DNA of 64,000 nucleotides from CAYFKJ01 sp964528595 (lineage in GTDB: Bacteria; Pseudomonadota; Alphaproteobacteria; UBA2966): positions 11,156-75,155 of the forward strand of contig CAZGTM010000012.1 in NCBI GenBank assembly GCA_964528595.1, in the 5' to 3' direction. The translations under genes were made by a program, and so were the position numbers. Numbering within the stretch: position 1 is the first letter of the stretch; each line of letters begins with the position of its first letter. Of the stretch, positions 44,922 through 54,393 are shown piece by piece. Under the pieces are notes generated by a model, which saw only the letters and a program-made list of their open reading frames with translations, did not search any database and was not told the DNA's origin.

Positions 44922-45570
44922 GCCTTCTTTTTTCAGATCCCTGTGGTTCGGCCTGGCGCTGGCGTTTTGCGTTGCCGCCGGCGCACAGTCGGATATGGCC
45001 GGCGCCCGGGCCGCCGCTCTGTCGCAGACCGACAAAAGCGACATCGCGCGGGTGGAAAGGTACCTCAACGGGGTCAAGACGATGCGCGCCCGGTTTTTCC
45101 AGGTGGCGCCCGACGGCCGCCTGAGCGAAGGCGGTTTCTGGTTGCGCCGGCCGGGCCGCCTGCGTTTCGAATACGATCCGCCGACGCCCTATCTGGTGAT
45201 CGCGGACGGCTTTTGGCTGGTGTTCTTTGACCAAGAGCTGGACGAGCCGCAGCGCTGGCCGATATCAGACACGCCGCTGGGCGTCCTGGTCGCCGAAAAC
45301 GTCCGATTTTCGGAAACCTCCGGCATCGAAACCGTCGAGCGCGGGCCCGGCAAGCTCGAAATAACCCTGCGAGACCAAAAGCGGCCCGATGACGGCACCC
45401 TGACCCTGGTCTTCAGCGACCGTCCGCTGCAGCTTCGCCAGTGGCACGTGGTCGACGGCCAGGGTCAAATGACCTCGGTGACCTTGGACAAGATCGAAAC
45501 CGGCATGCCGCTCAAGATCGATCTCTTCGTGCCGCCGGACCAAACCCGCCTGGCGCCCCAAAGCCAGTAA
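44908..45570 (+). CDS. lolA: Outer-membrane lipoprotein carrier protein LolA
   Basis: 220 residues from ATG 44908, overlapping ftsK by 14 nt. A signal peptide is present (SLWFGLALAFCVAAGAQS). The mature protein has the LolA core: VERYLNGVKTMRARFFQVAPDGRLSEG near residue 50 and FWLRRPGRLRFEYDPPTPYLVIADG near 75, ending LFVPPDQTRLAP. It ferries lipoproteins across the periplasm. The longer in-frame ORF (from 44575) lies inside ftsK and is rejected. The ftsK-lolA order is common in this class. Confidence 0.93.
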
Positions 45571-45663
45571 GGCGAGCGAGCCTTCGCATACATTGGCCTG
45601 TGGTTCGTGTTAGAATTGTCGCGACAGGCCGAAGGGGGAGACAACGGCGGGGAGATGTCCGAG

Positions 45664-46038
45664 ATGCACCTTGTTGCCATCGATGACGATGGATTGTTCC
45701 TGCAGCTATTGAGCGGGGCGGCCGAGGCCGCCGGATTCGAGTGCACCGTGACGCACGAAGCTGATCGGTTTTTCGAGGCGCTTGAGGAAGCGTCGCCGCA
45801 GGTCGTCGTCGTGGACCTCGTTATGCCAGATCACGACGGTATTGAAATTCTTCAGCAAATGGCAGACCGGTCCGTGAAGGCGAAGGTTCTGTTGATAAGC
45901 AGTTCCGAGGCCGCCATCGTCGAACGCGTGACCTCCCTTGCGGCCGCCTGGGGATTGGACGTCGCGGGCTATCTGCCAAAACCGGTTTCCATGGAGCAGG
46001 TTCAAGACCGGCTGGTTCAAATCAAAGCGACGGTGTGA
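45664..46038 (+). CDS. Single-domain response regulator (receiver only)
   Basis: 124 residues from ATG 45664; GGGGAG ends 9 nt before it. An ATG at 45655 abuts that site and would add three residues. Acid pocket D7-D9 (AIDDDG), phospho-acceptor D51 (VVDLVMPDHDG), Ser79-81 switch region and Lys106 (YLPKPVS) are present, so it should be phosphorylatable. No output domain and no kinase nearby. Convergent with the MarR gene. Confidence 0.87.
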   Translation: MHLVAIDDDGLFLQLLSGAAEAAGFECTVTHEADRFFEALEEASPQVVVVDLVMPDHDGIEILQQMADRSVKAKVLLISSSEAAIVERVTSLAAAWGLDVAGYLPKPVSMEQVQDRLVQIKATV

Positions 46039-46152
46039 TGGCCGGAAGCCCGCCGGCGTCGCGGTTTGTCTGCAATATTCGTAGGGACGGCGGGTCAGGG
46101 AAGTCCTTAAGAATTATCGCCGGTTTCGGTGAGGCCGCACCGGCCGCTGAGG

Positions 46153-46662
46153 TCAGCGGGCCGTCATGCGTTTGAGCATGCCGACGAGCGTCTCGACTTC
46201 CTTATCGCTCAGGTCCTTCGCCATATCACGCTCAAGCCCCTGGACCAGCGGAACCAGTTTTGCCAGAAGCTCGTTGCCCTCATCGCTTAGTCGAAGCGCA
46301 TAGGACCGCCGGTCCATGGGCGAGGGGTCCCGGACGACCAGGCTGCGTTTTTCCAGACGGTCGATAACCGCCACGACGGTTGAGCGGTCGACGTTCATGG
46401 CGTTGCCAAGCTCGCTCTGGTTAAGGCCCGGGTTGGCATTGATGATAACGAGCACGCCAAACTGTCCCGGCGTGATGTCGTAGGCGCCGACGGACTCGCC
46501 GATCATCTGGAAATTTCGCACCTGCGCCCGGCGCAGATTGTAGCCGATCAGCTTCGGCAGGATGCCGTAATCCACTGCCCGCTTGGGCCGTCGGCGCCGC
46601 GTTTTAGTCCCCGTTACGCCGGCGCCCGTTTCGCCGCCGTCCGGCTCGTTACTCCCACTCAC
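46153..46662 (-). CDS. MarR family transcriptional regulator
   Basis: 169 residues with a basic N-terminal tail. The winged helix is typical: GVLVIINANPGLNQSELGNAMNVDRSTVVAVIDRLEKRSLVVRD near residues 68-110, then DRRSYALRLSDEGNELL, the beta-wing and its helix. It probably binds a small aromatic ligand and an operator near its own promoter, but no clear palindrome is visible in the short spacer. Upstream neighbour on the same strand is the methyltransferase at 46740. Confidence 0.92.
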   Translation of the reverse strand: MSGSNEPDGGETGAGVTGTKTRRRRPKRAVDYGILPKLIGYNLRRAQVRNFQMIGESVGAYDITPGQFGVLVIINANPGLNQSELGNAMNVDRSTVVAVIDRLEKRSLVVRDPSPMDRRSYALRLSDEGNELLAKLVPLVQGLERDMAKDLSDKEVETLVGMLKRMTAR

Positions 46663-46739
46663 CCCGAATATTCCTTAATTGTTGAGCTACCAAACTATTT
46701 CAATTTGAGCTGCCGTCAAAGCACTTTCGCTTGGTGCGT

Positions 46740-47228
46740 TCAACCTTTGCGATATAGATGGTAGCGCCCATCCGCGACGCCCTTAGGCAGATCGAGAACC
46801 TGCCATCCCGGAACGTGCAGCGCCTGATCCGACACGATCACCGCGCCCGACGCCAGCAAGGCATCGACCGGCGTACCCAACCAGTCGGCCAATTCCCGCG
46901 TTGCCACGCGGTCGCCGCTGCCCGTGTCGCAATGGGCGAGGACGGCCGGCGCACCGATGGTCGGTGCCGCTGTCGGCAGAGTTTCGCGAAAATCACCGAT
47001 CAGAGCGTGTTCATCGTCCGGAATACAGTCGGGGTGGGCGGCGATATGGCGGTCGAAGACGAAAATCTCGCGATCCGGCAGAAGGGTGCGCAGATGGTCA
47101 TAGGTCCGGCCGTTGCCGAGTCCCAATTCGATAATCGGGCCCGGCTGACCGGCGATCAGTTCGGCGGCCAGCTGCAGGCAATCCCGCTGCGCTTCCAGAC
47201 GTCGGATGGCGCTGTCGAGGCGGCTCAA
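46740..47228 (-). CDS. Small class I SAM-dependent methyltransferase-like protein
   Basis: 162 residues, TTG start. The SAM-binding loop is IIELGLGNGRTYDHLRTLLPD near residue 32, then IFVFDRHIAAHPD (acidic ribose-binding strand) and APAVLAHCDTGSG. It lacks a recognisable substrate domain and is shorter than most methyltransferases. It is the last of three reverse-strand genes (ABC exporter, cyclic-nucleotide-binding protein, this), 34 nt after the middle one. Substrate unknown; methylation of an exported molecule is only inferred from context. Confidence 0.77.
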   Translation of the reverse strand: MSRLDSAIRRLEAQRDCLQLAAELIAGQPGPIIELGLGNGRTYDHLRTLLPDREIFVFDRHIAAHPDCIPDDEHALIGDFRETLPTAAPTIGAPAVLAHCDTGSGDRVATRELADWLGTPVDALLASGAVIVSDQALHVPGWQVLDLPKGVADGRYHLYRKG

Positions 47229-47262
47229 AACAGGGCTTTCGCAGCAGTACGTTCAGGCGGCA

Positions 47263-47715
47263 TTACGAGGTATTGCCCATGGCCCTCAGGAGCTGGTCGT
47301 TGGTGCGCTCGAGGCGGTCCGCCAGTTCGCGCATGATCTCGACCGCCATTTGCGGGAATTCTCCGACCATGCGGAAAAACAGATCCTTGGTGATCTTCAG
47401 GACTTCCATGTCCTCCGTCGCCACAACCGAGGCGGTCCGCGGCACGTCGCACAGAATGGCGACCTCGCCGACGATGTTGTTGCGTTTGACGGTGTTGACC
47501 ACCATGTCGCCGGAGTCCGTGGTCAGGATAACGTCGGCCTTGCCGCCGATGACGATGTAGGCGCTATCGCCGACATCGCCCTGATGGAACAATTCCTCGC
47601 CGCCGCGAAACGTCAGCCGTTCGCTGGTGAACGCCAGCAACTTGAGCTTCGACGGCTCGATTTTCGCGAACAGCGGGATCTGCCGCAGGAGTTCGACTTC
47701 CTCATGGATACTCAC
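47263..47715 (-). CDS. Cyclic nucleotide-binding domain protein
   Basis: 150 residues, GTG start. It is a single cNMP-binding domain: LRQIPLFAKIEPSKLKLLAF near residue 9, EELFHQGDVGDSAYIVIGGKADVI near 40, and VGEVAILCDVPRTASVVATEDMEVL near 81, the phosphate-binding cassette with its Arg. A C-terminal helix of ~35 residues follows, but no DNA-binding helix-turn-helix, so it is not a CRP-type regulator. It lies 42 nt after the exporter gene and may regulate it in response to cAMP or cGMP. Confidence 0.9.
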   Translation of the reverse strand: MSIHEEVELLRQIPLFAKIEPSKLKLLAFTSERLTFRGGEELFHQGDVGDSAYIVIGGKADVILTTDSGDMVVNTVKRNNIVGEVAILCDVPRTASVVATEDMEVLKITKDLFFRMVGEFPQMAVEIMRELADRLERTNDQLLRAMGNTS

Positions 47716-47757
47716 CCCGGATGTCCTCCGTGGTTCAGGGCGGTCGCTCTCGGCGCG

Positions 47758-50564
47758 TCACTCATTGCCTACCAACTCCGTAAAGCGTGTACCATCCTGA
47801 TCGAGCGCCGAAACCTCACCCTGCTCCGAAATTGCGCCATTTTCAATGACAATGACTCGATCAAATTCCCGCGCCAATGCGGCACGGTGTAGCACCCAGA
47901 TTAGAGTGCGCCCCTCGAATTCCTTAAGAACATTCTCCATTATCGTAGCTTGCGACGGACTGTCCAGCGCCGCCGTCGCTTCCGACAGGATCAAAACGTC
48001 GGGATGTTTGACCACGCTGCGGGCGATGGCGAGCTTTTGCCGCTGCGCGCCCGACAGCCTGGATCCCGCAATGCCGACATCATACCACATGCCGACTTCG
48101 CATACCGCATCGTAGAGACCCAACGAATCGATGACCTCGGTGATGAGTTCGCCGATCCGTTCCGCCGCGCGGGGCACGCCGTAAGCGACCTTGCCGAAAA
48201 GGATGTTGTCCTGCAGGTTGGAGGCGCTGTTGTAGGCATCCGCGTCGAAAAATTCCACGGCATGGGCCAGGTCTTCCGGCAGATCCGCGTGGAACACCTG
48301 CCGGGCCTCCAGGATTTTGGCCTGCAGCGCATCATCGATCAGGCCCAAGCGATGGCGGGCGACGACCAGTTTGAACGGCAACGACATCAGCCGCGCCCGG
48401 TCGTCATCGCTGGCTTCCCTCAGGCTTTGGCGGTCCACCCGCGCCAGCAGGGCCTGGAATTCAACGAGTTCCTCGGCGCTGATGAAGGCAAATTGCTGGA
48501 ACAGTTCATGGTCCGCCGGGACGTCGGCGAAAATTTCAGCCATCGTCGATGCCGCCGCGTGGCCGATCTCCAGGACCTGCTCGGAAAGTCCGACTTTTTC
48601 GAGCACGGCGTTGACGTAGTCGTTTTCACCCAGCTTTTCCATGTCGAAGGTGCTGCCCACGACATTGCCGAACAAAAGATTTTCGCCCATCGTCGCATTA
48701 AGATTGTAGCTGCCGCGATCGAAGGTTTCGATCAGGCCGGCGATATCGGGCTGCTCCAGCCTCTCGCGTAGCTCCGCTCGCGCGGTCAGAATTTTTGCCG
48801 CCAGGTCTTCCTCGCCGCGCGGATCGATGGTGCCGCGCAGGCCGAACTGGTAGACGTCCGCATCGAGGCCGACGATTTTCAGAACCCGCAGTCCCTCGCT
48901 GAGAAGATCCTCGGCCCCCGTAGCCTTGGCCGCTTCGTAGTTGGTCCAGTCGGCATTGAAATCATGAACCGAGTTGCCGGCCTCTTTGGCCTCCTCGACA
49001 AACCAGGCGCGCTCCTTCTCACCTTCCTCGTCGTATTCGACTGGCTTCAGAGGCCGGTTTTTCAGACCATAGAACAGGTTGTCCGACAGCGTTGCGTTGT
49101 AGATAAATCCTTGCGGGCCGACATAGGAGATGCGGCGGCCCGTGACGGATTCGGGCAGATCGGCGATATCGCGGTCGTCAAACGAAATACTGCCCTTGCT
49201 GGGATCGAGCAGGCGCGCCAGCAACAGGGCAAGCTCGTTCTTGCCGCTGGCCGCCGTCCCAACGACGCCAATGCGGCCGGGCAGCTCCAGCGAGGCTGAA
49301 ATGCCGTTGACGATGGGCTCGCCGTGGTCGTCGGAAAGCGTCAGGTTTGACATGCCCACGGACCGGGAAAAGCTCTCGCTGCCGTCGGGATCGTCGCTTT
49401 GCGAGGCGGCGGNNNNNNNNNNNNNNNNNNNNNNNNNNNNNNNNNNNNNNNNNNNNNNNNNNNNNNNNNNNNNNNNNNNNNNNNNNNNNNNNNNNNNNNN
49501 NNNNNNNNNNNNACGGACCGGGAAAAGCTCTCGCTGCCGTCGGGATCGTCGCTTTGCGAGGCGGCGGCCCTCATGCCCGGTGGGGCAAACTGGGTGATAA
49601 CGGATTCATACTTGATGCGGGCGTCTTCGCGGCGCTGGTAGAAACCCAACAGTTCTTTCCAAGGCGCGCCGAGATCCTTATGGGCGGCAATAGCCGCAAC
49701 CAGCGTGCCGATTTCCAAGCCGCCGGTTATCACGAGATAACCGCCGATCGAGTAAAAGAAGAACGGTCCGAGCTGCTGGATGAAATTGTTGAGGAACTTG
49801 ATGAAGAATTTTTTGCGGTAGATTTGGTAGCGCACCACAAAAATTTCACCGAGGCGGTTCGAGAAATCGGCCAATTCCAGCTGGGCTGTATCGTGGGCGT
49901 GAATTTCGTTGACGCCCTGGACGGTTTCGCCGATGCGGTCGGACAGCCGGCGGACCAGCTTGACCCGCTCCTTGCCCAGCAGGTTCACTTTGCTCTGCAG
50001 CCGGGGAATGATGTAGAGCTGGATGGGATAGAGGGCGACGGCCGCCAGCGCCATCATCCAATTCTGCACCATCAGAAAACCCAGAATGACCAGCAAGGTG
50101 CCGCCCTGGAAGGCCGGCAACGAAAAAGCTTCGCCGACAAACCCGCCCAAGGGCTCCACTTCCGCCGTCACCATGGGGATAATTTCGCCCTGGGACATGT
50201 TGCGGAAGGTCGGCAGCGGAAAGCGCAAAACCCGGCTGAAGAGGTCGAAACGCAGCCGGCGCAACATGCGCTCGCCGGTCAGGCCGCGGTAAACGTTGAT
50301 GTAATATTTGAAGCCCTGGTTGACGACGACCAGAATCAAGAAGCCGACGCACAAGGCGAACAGAAACGGCACATGGTCAAGTTCAACGCCGAAATATTCC
50401 TGTGGGAAATCGCCCGGATCGCCCTGAATCGCCTCATTAATGACGAGCTTCGGCAGTTCGTAAAATGCGTACAGGAACGGAAAAGAAAGAACGGCCAAGA
50501 TCGTCAGCCAGATCTGCTGCCGTTTGCTGTACTTCAGTATGTATTTATATACCGTCGGTTCCAT
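47758..50564 (-). CDS. ABC exporter (fused membrane and ATPase domains) with repeat-expanded nucleotide-binding domain; interrupted by assembly gap
   Basis: Removing the gap and one duplicated 55-nt end joins both parts in frame to 883 residues. Residues ~1-335 are an ABC type-1 membrane domain (six hydrophobic segments, start ATG at 50564). The ATPase domain is odd. Walker A is GTAASGKN (384-391; Asn instead of Ser/Thr). The post-Q-loop motif (YNATLSDNLFYG) occurs three times (residues 437, 568, 726). A single signature LSGAQ comes at 785 and Walker B is VLILSEATAALD (Ser before Glu). About 290 extra residues separate Q-loop and signature. It heads the exporter - cNMP - methyltransferase run and is divergent from the glycan cassette. 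Substrate unknown. Confidence 0.85.
49358..49412. repeat. 55-nt contig end, left copy
   Basis: These 55 bases are identical to 49513-49567, on the other side of the N-run. A shared 55-mer at both ends of a gap is what a de Bruijn assembler leaves when two contigs overlap by one k-mer. It is part of the exporter gene, duplicated by the scaffolding step. Confidence 0.9.
49413..49512. other. Assembly gap of exactly 100 N
   Basis: A round 100-N filler. Because both flanks carry the same 55 bases, no sequence is likely missing; the true genome probably has one copy of the 55-mer and no gap. Confidence 0.95.
49513..49567. repeat. 55-nt contig end, right copy
   Basis: Identical to 49358-49412. Reading the exporter on the reverse strand through this copy and then directly into 49357 keeps the frame and gives SFSRSVGMSNLTL, so the artefact explanation also repairs the gene. 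Confidence 0.9.
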
Positions 50565-50737
50565 TGCCACTCTGCGTAACCGATCCGTTCCCCCGTGGGC
50601 AATGCAACACAATAAGCGCCCCACCCGAAATTCCACCCGAACCGTGCCGGAAAACCGCTGTCGGGCGCAATACAAAATTTCAAAATGGCCAAAATAAGCT
50701 GTTTTACGCAAACCCACGCCTATGCCATAGTCGGCCA

Positions 50738-52006
50738 ATGCTGAAGGAAGTAGAGGGGGCAACCGGAGGGACTGTTTCCGGTCGCGGGGCCCGTGTCTTG
50801 ATTTACAGTCACGATACCTTTGGGCTTGGCCATTTGCGCCGGGCACTGACCATTGCCCATTCCCTGGTCGATACCCATAAGCAGCTATCGGTCCTGATCC
50901 TATCGGGCTCGCCCATCATTGGCAGCTTCGATTTCCGCGCCAGAGTCGATTTCGTTCGCGTCCCGGGCGTGATCAAGCTGCGCAACGGCGAATATACGGC
51001 GCTCAACCTGCTGATCGACCTGGATGAGACGCTGTCGATCCGCTCCTCCGTCATCGAACACACAGCCGAAATCTTCGATCCGGACGTTTTTATCGTCGAC
51101 AAGGAACCGTCGGGCCTGCGCGGCGAGGTACTGCCGACCTTGGAAATGCTCAAATCCCGCGGCACGCGGCTTGTCCTGGGCTTGCGCGACGTGCTCGACG
51201 AACCGGCGGCGCTGGCGCCCGAATGGGAGCGCAAGAACGTCATGCCGGCGCTGGAAAACCTTTATGACGAGATCTGGGTCTACGGCCTGCCGCAGATTTG
51301 CGAACCCTTGGCCGACATCGATCTGCCGTCCCAGGTCGAGCGCAAGATCACCTATACCGGCTACCTGCCCCGGCGCGTACCGGCGGCGGCGCCCTCGACG
51401 CCCCCACCCGATATTACGCGCAATCCGTATCTGTTGGTCACCACCGGCGGCGGCGGCGACGGTGAGGGTCTGATCGAATGGGTATTACGGGCCTATGAAT
51501 CGGACGCCATGCTGCCTTATCCGGCCTTGCTGGTGTTGGGACCCTTCATGCAACCTGAGCGGCAGAACGAATTTATCGCCCGCGCCGCCAAGCTCAGCCG
51601 GGTCGAGGCCATCACCTTCGATCCGCATATGGAAAGTCTGGAAGACAACGCCATGGGGATCGTCGCCATGGGCGGCTACAACACGTTTTGCGAAATCCTG
51701 TCGCTCGACAAGAAAGCCATCATCGTGCCGCGCACGGTGCCGCGCCTGGAGCAGTACATCCGCGCCCAGCGGGCCGAAGAGCTGGGCCTCGTGCGCATGC
51801 TGGAAGACGACGGCCAATACGACGCCGGGGTGATGGCCCAGGCCTTGCGCGAAATGCCCCGTCAATGGAAGCCATCCGAAGTTGTCGTTCCGGGTCTGCT
51901 GGAGGGACTTGTCAATGTCGGCCGGCTGATCGAGCCCTGGCTGGACCGTCACGCCACGCGGGAGAGCGACGACACCGTAACGACGGTGCTGGGCGGTCAC
52001 CGCTAA
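50738..52006 (+). CDS. Predicted GT-B glycosyltransferase (MurG/GT28-like), paralogue of the gene at 54989
   Basis: 422 residues from ATG 50738 (the ORF is open further up across the divergent promoter region). N-terminal acceptor domain starts RVLIYSHDTFGLGHLRRALTIA near residue 18. The C-terminal donor half has LLVTTGGGGDGEGL near residue 231 and VAMGGYNTFCEILSLDKKAIIVPR near residue 307. This looks like the predicted glycosyltransferase group COG4671 (from memory). First gene of a forward run and divergent from the ABC exporter with ~170 nt between. Donor and acceptor unknown. Confidence 0.8.
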   Translation: MLKEVEGATGGTVSGRGARVLIYSHDTFGLGHLRRALTIAHSLVDTHKQLSVLILSGSPIIGSFDFRARVDFVRVPGVIKLRNGEYTALNLLIDLDETLSIRSSVIEHTAEIFDPDVFIVDKEPSGLRGEVLPTLEMLKSRGTRLVLGLRDVLDEPAALAPEWERKNVMPALENLYDEIWVYGLPQICEPLADIDLPSQVERKITYTGYLPRRVPAAAPSTPPPDITRNPYLLVTTGGGGDGEGLIEWVLRAYESDAMLPYPALLVLGPFMQPERQNEFIARAAKLSRVEAITFDPHMESLEDNAMGIVAMGGYNTFCEILSLDKKAIIVPRTVPRLEQYIRAQRAEELGLVRMLEDDGQYDAGVMAQALREMPRQWKPSEVVVPGLLEGLVNVGRLIEPWLDRHATRESDDTVTTVLGGHR

Positions 52007-52018
52007 TCTCCCCGGATC

Positions 52019-53242
52019 ATGGCCAAGACCGCCTTTATCCTGAAAGGCTATCCCAGGCTTTCCGAAACCTTCATCGCCCAGGAAATCCTGGCACTGGAGA
52101 AGCACGGACTGGAAATCGAGATATTCAGCCTGCGCTTTCCGACCGACGGCGCGGTCCACCCCGTTCACGAAGCCATTGCGTCTGCTGTCACTTATCTGCC
52201 GGAATACCTCTACCAGGAACCGCTAAGGGTCATCCGGGCCTGGTCGGCGGTGCGCAAGCGGCCGGGTTTCAAGAAGGCCTGGGCGACCTGGCACAGCGAT
52301 TTGATCCGCGATCCCACACCCAACCGGGTCAGGCGTTTCGGCCAGGCGCTGGTTCTGGCCCATGAGATGCCGGCGGATATCGACCATATTCACGCCCACT
52401 TCATCCACACGCCGGGCTCGGTGGCGCGCTACGCCGGTATGATCACCGGACTGCCCTGGAGCGTGTCGGCCCACGCCAAGGACATCTGGACCCTGGCCGA
52501 ATGGGAAAAGCGCGAAAAACTGGCCGATTGCGACTGGGCGGTCACCTGTACGGCGGCCAATCATGCGCACCTCTCGGCCTTGGCCCCCCATGGCCGCGTC
52601 GAACTGGTTTACCATGGCCTGGACTTCAGCCGTTTTCCCGCCATCGACGAGAAATCCAGCGGACCGGCGGACAGCGGCCCCGTCACTCTCCTTTCGGTGG
52701 GCCGGGCGGTCGACAAGAAAGGCTATTCGATCCTGATAGAGGCCCTCTCGGCCTTGCCGGCGGAGTTGAATTGGCGCTTCGTCCACATCGGCGGCGGTCC
52801 CCTGCGGGCCAAGCTGGAAGCCCAGGCCGCGGCGGCAGGCATCGCCGGGCGCATAGAATGGCGTGGCGCCCGGACCCAGGCGGAGGTGCTGGCGGCTTAC
52901 CGCGAGGCCGATCTCTTCGTCCTGGCCAGCCGGATCTCGCCGGACGGCGACCGCGACGGGCTGCCGAACGTCCTGATGGAAGCGCAGAGCCAGGGCCTGG
53001 CCTGCCTCAGCACCGCCGTGTCGGCCATCCCCGAACTCATCGCGGACGGCGAAACCGGTATGCTGGTGCCGCCCAACGATACCGCCGCCTTGGCCGGCGC
53101 CCTGGCGCGGCTGATCGGATCGCCCGAGGAAAGAGCGCGGCTGGGCCGCGCCGGCGAGGCGCGCGTGCGGGAACGCTTCGATATGAAAGGCGGCATCGAT
53201 CAGTTGGCCGCCCGTTTCGGCCTGGCGCCAGGAGACGGATGA
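52019..53242 (+). CDS. Glycosyltransferase family 4 protein
   Basis: 407 residues. The N-terminus FILKGYPRLSETFIAQEILALEKHG is the marker of the exopolysaccharide GT4 group (WcaL/AmsK-like). IHAHFIHTPGSVARYAGMITGLPWS is near residue 125. The donor half has LLSVGRAVDKKGYSILIEAL near 225 and DGLPNVLMEAQSQGLACLSTAVSAIPE near 320 (E-x7-E region). It starts 12 nt after the first glycosyltransferase and ends overlapping the next gene. Confidence 0.9.
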   Translation: MAKTAFILKGYPRLSETFIAQEILALEKHGLEIEIFSLRFPTDGAVHPVHEAIASAVTYLPEYLYQEPLRVIRAWSAVRKRPGFKKAWATWHSDLIRDPTPNRVRRFGQALVLAHEMPADIDHIHAHFIHTPGSVARYAGMITGLPWSVSAHAKDIWTLAEWEKREKLADCDWAVTCTAANHAHLSALAPHGRVELVYHGLDFSRFPAIDEKSSGPADSGPVTLLSVGRAVDKKGYSILIEALSALPAELNWRFVHIGGGPLRAKLEAQAAAAGIAGRIEWRGARTQAEVLAAYREADLFVLASRISPDGDRDGLPNVLMEAQSQGLACLSTAVSAIPELIADGETGMLVPPNDTAALAGALARLIGSPEERARLGRAGEARVRERFDMKGGIDQLAARFGLAPGDG

Positions 53243-54393
53243 TGCGCATAGCCTTCTATGCGCCCCTGAAAGCGCCGTCCCATCCAGTCCCGTCGGGTGA
53301 CCGGCGCATGGCGAAGCTGCTGATTTCCGCCTTGGAACAGGCCGGACATCGCGTCGGCGTGGCCTCCGATTTCCGCAGCTTCGAGGGCGCCGGCGATCGG
53401 GCGCGGCAAGCGGCACTGGCCCTGGCGGGAGGAGCCGAGGCCGAACGCCTCATCGAATTTTACCAAGGCCAGGCCGACGACAATCAACCGGAGCTCTGGT
53501 TTACCTACCACCTCTATTACAAGGCGCCCGACCATCTCGGGCCTGCCGTCGCCACGGCCCTCGGTATCCCCTACGTCGTCGCCGAAGCGAGCCATGCGCC
53601 GAAGCGGGCGGGGGGCGCCTGGCGCGACGGGCACGCGGCGGTGGGCGCGGCGCTCAACCGGGCTGACACCGTCCTTTGCCTGACAAAACTTGACATTTCC
53701 TGCGTTGAAGAATTTTTGAATTCGCCGGAGCGCTTGGTCTATCTGCCGCCGTTTCTTGATCCGACGCCCTACACACAGGACGGACGCGGGGAGCGGTCGA
53801 ATTTGGCCGGCCGGTTGGGCCTGGACCCGCGGAAGGCGTGGCTGGTCGCCGTCGGCATGATGCGGCCCGGCGACAAGCTGGAGTCCTACCGGCGGCTGGC
53901 GGCGGCGCTGACCCTTTTGGGCGGCGACGATTGGCAGCTGATCGCGGTCGGTGACGGCGAGGCGCGAGGGGAAATTGAAACGGCGATGGCGCCGCTCGGC
54001 CCGGACCGCGTGATTTTCGCCGGCCAGCTTGCGCCGGATGAACTGGCCGCCGCACTCCCGGCCTTCGACATCTGCGTCTGGCCGGCGGCGGGGGAGGCCT
54101 ACGGCATGGCGCTGCTGGAAGCCCAGGCGGCCGGCCTGCCGGTGGTGGCGGGCCATGTCCGGGGCGTGCCCGAAGTGGTGCGCGACGGCATCAGCGCCGA
54201 TCTGGTGCCGGAAAACGACGCGGCAGCCTTTGCCGGTGCGGTGCGCGCCCTGCTCGACGATCCCGATCGGCGCCAAACCATGGCCGAAAACGCCGCCCGG
54301 TTCGTGCGCCGGGAACGCTCGCTGGCCAGCGCCGCGGCGATCTTCGATGAGGCCCTGGGTAAGGCCACGGCCGCCTACGGAGGGGGCGCATGA
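53242..54393 (+). CDS. Glycosyltransferase family 4 protein
   Basis: 383 residues. ATG 53242 is 7 nt after AGGAG; an ATG at 53239 is alternative. The much longer in-frame ORF upstream lies over the previous gene and is rejected. The N-terminal half begins RIAFYAPLKAPSHPVPSGDRRMAKLL. The donor half has WLVAVGMMRPGDKLESYRRLAAAL near 205, VIFAGQLAPDELAAALPAFDICVWPAAGEAYGMALLEAQAAGLPVVAG near 260-300. It is coupled to the phosphatase gene by ATGA. Confidence 0.88.
   Translation: MRIAFYAPLKAPSHPVPSGDRRMAKLLISALEQAGHRVGVASDFRSFEGAGDRARQAALALAGGAEAERLIEFYQGQADDNQPELWFTYHLYYKAPDHLGPAVATALGIPYVVAEASHAPKRAGGAWRDGHAAVGAALNRADTVLCLTKLDISCVEEFLNSPERLVYLPPFLDPTPYTQDGRGERSNLAGRLGLDPRKAWLVAVGMMRPGDKLESYRRLAAALTLLGGDDWQLIAVGDGEARGEIETAMAPLGPDRVIFAGQLAPDELAAALPAFDICVWPAAGEAYGMALLEAQAAGLPVVAGHVRGVPEVVRDGISADLVPENDAAAFAGAVRALLDDPDRRQTMAENAARFVRRERSLASAAAIFDEALGKATAAYGGGA

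Noticed and set aside
46120..46146. Terminator hairpin between the receiver gene and the MarR gene
   Set aside because: Only six base pairs with a 14-nt loop and no T-run; not convincing.
49358..49567. A real tandem duplication within the exporter gene
   Set aside because: The copies flank an exact 100-N filler and end exactly at it; removing one copy restores the frame. An assembly join explains this better.
49341..50846. Two separate half genes for the exporter (a membrane-only protein and an ATPase-only protein)
   Set aside because: The split falls at the assembly gap, and the joined reading frame is continuous.
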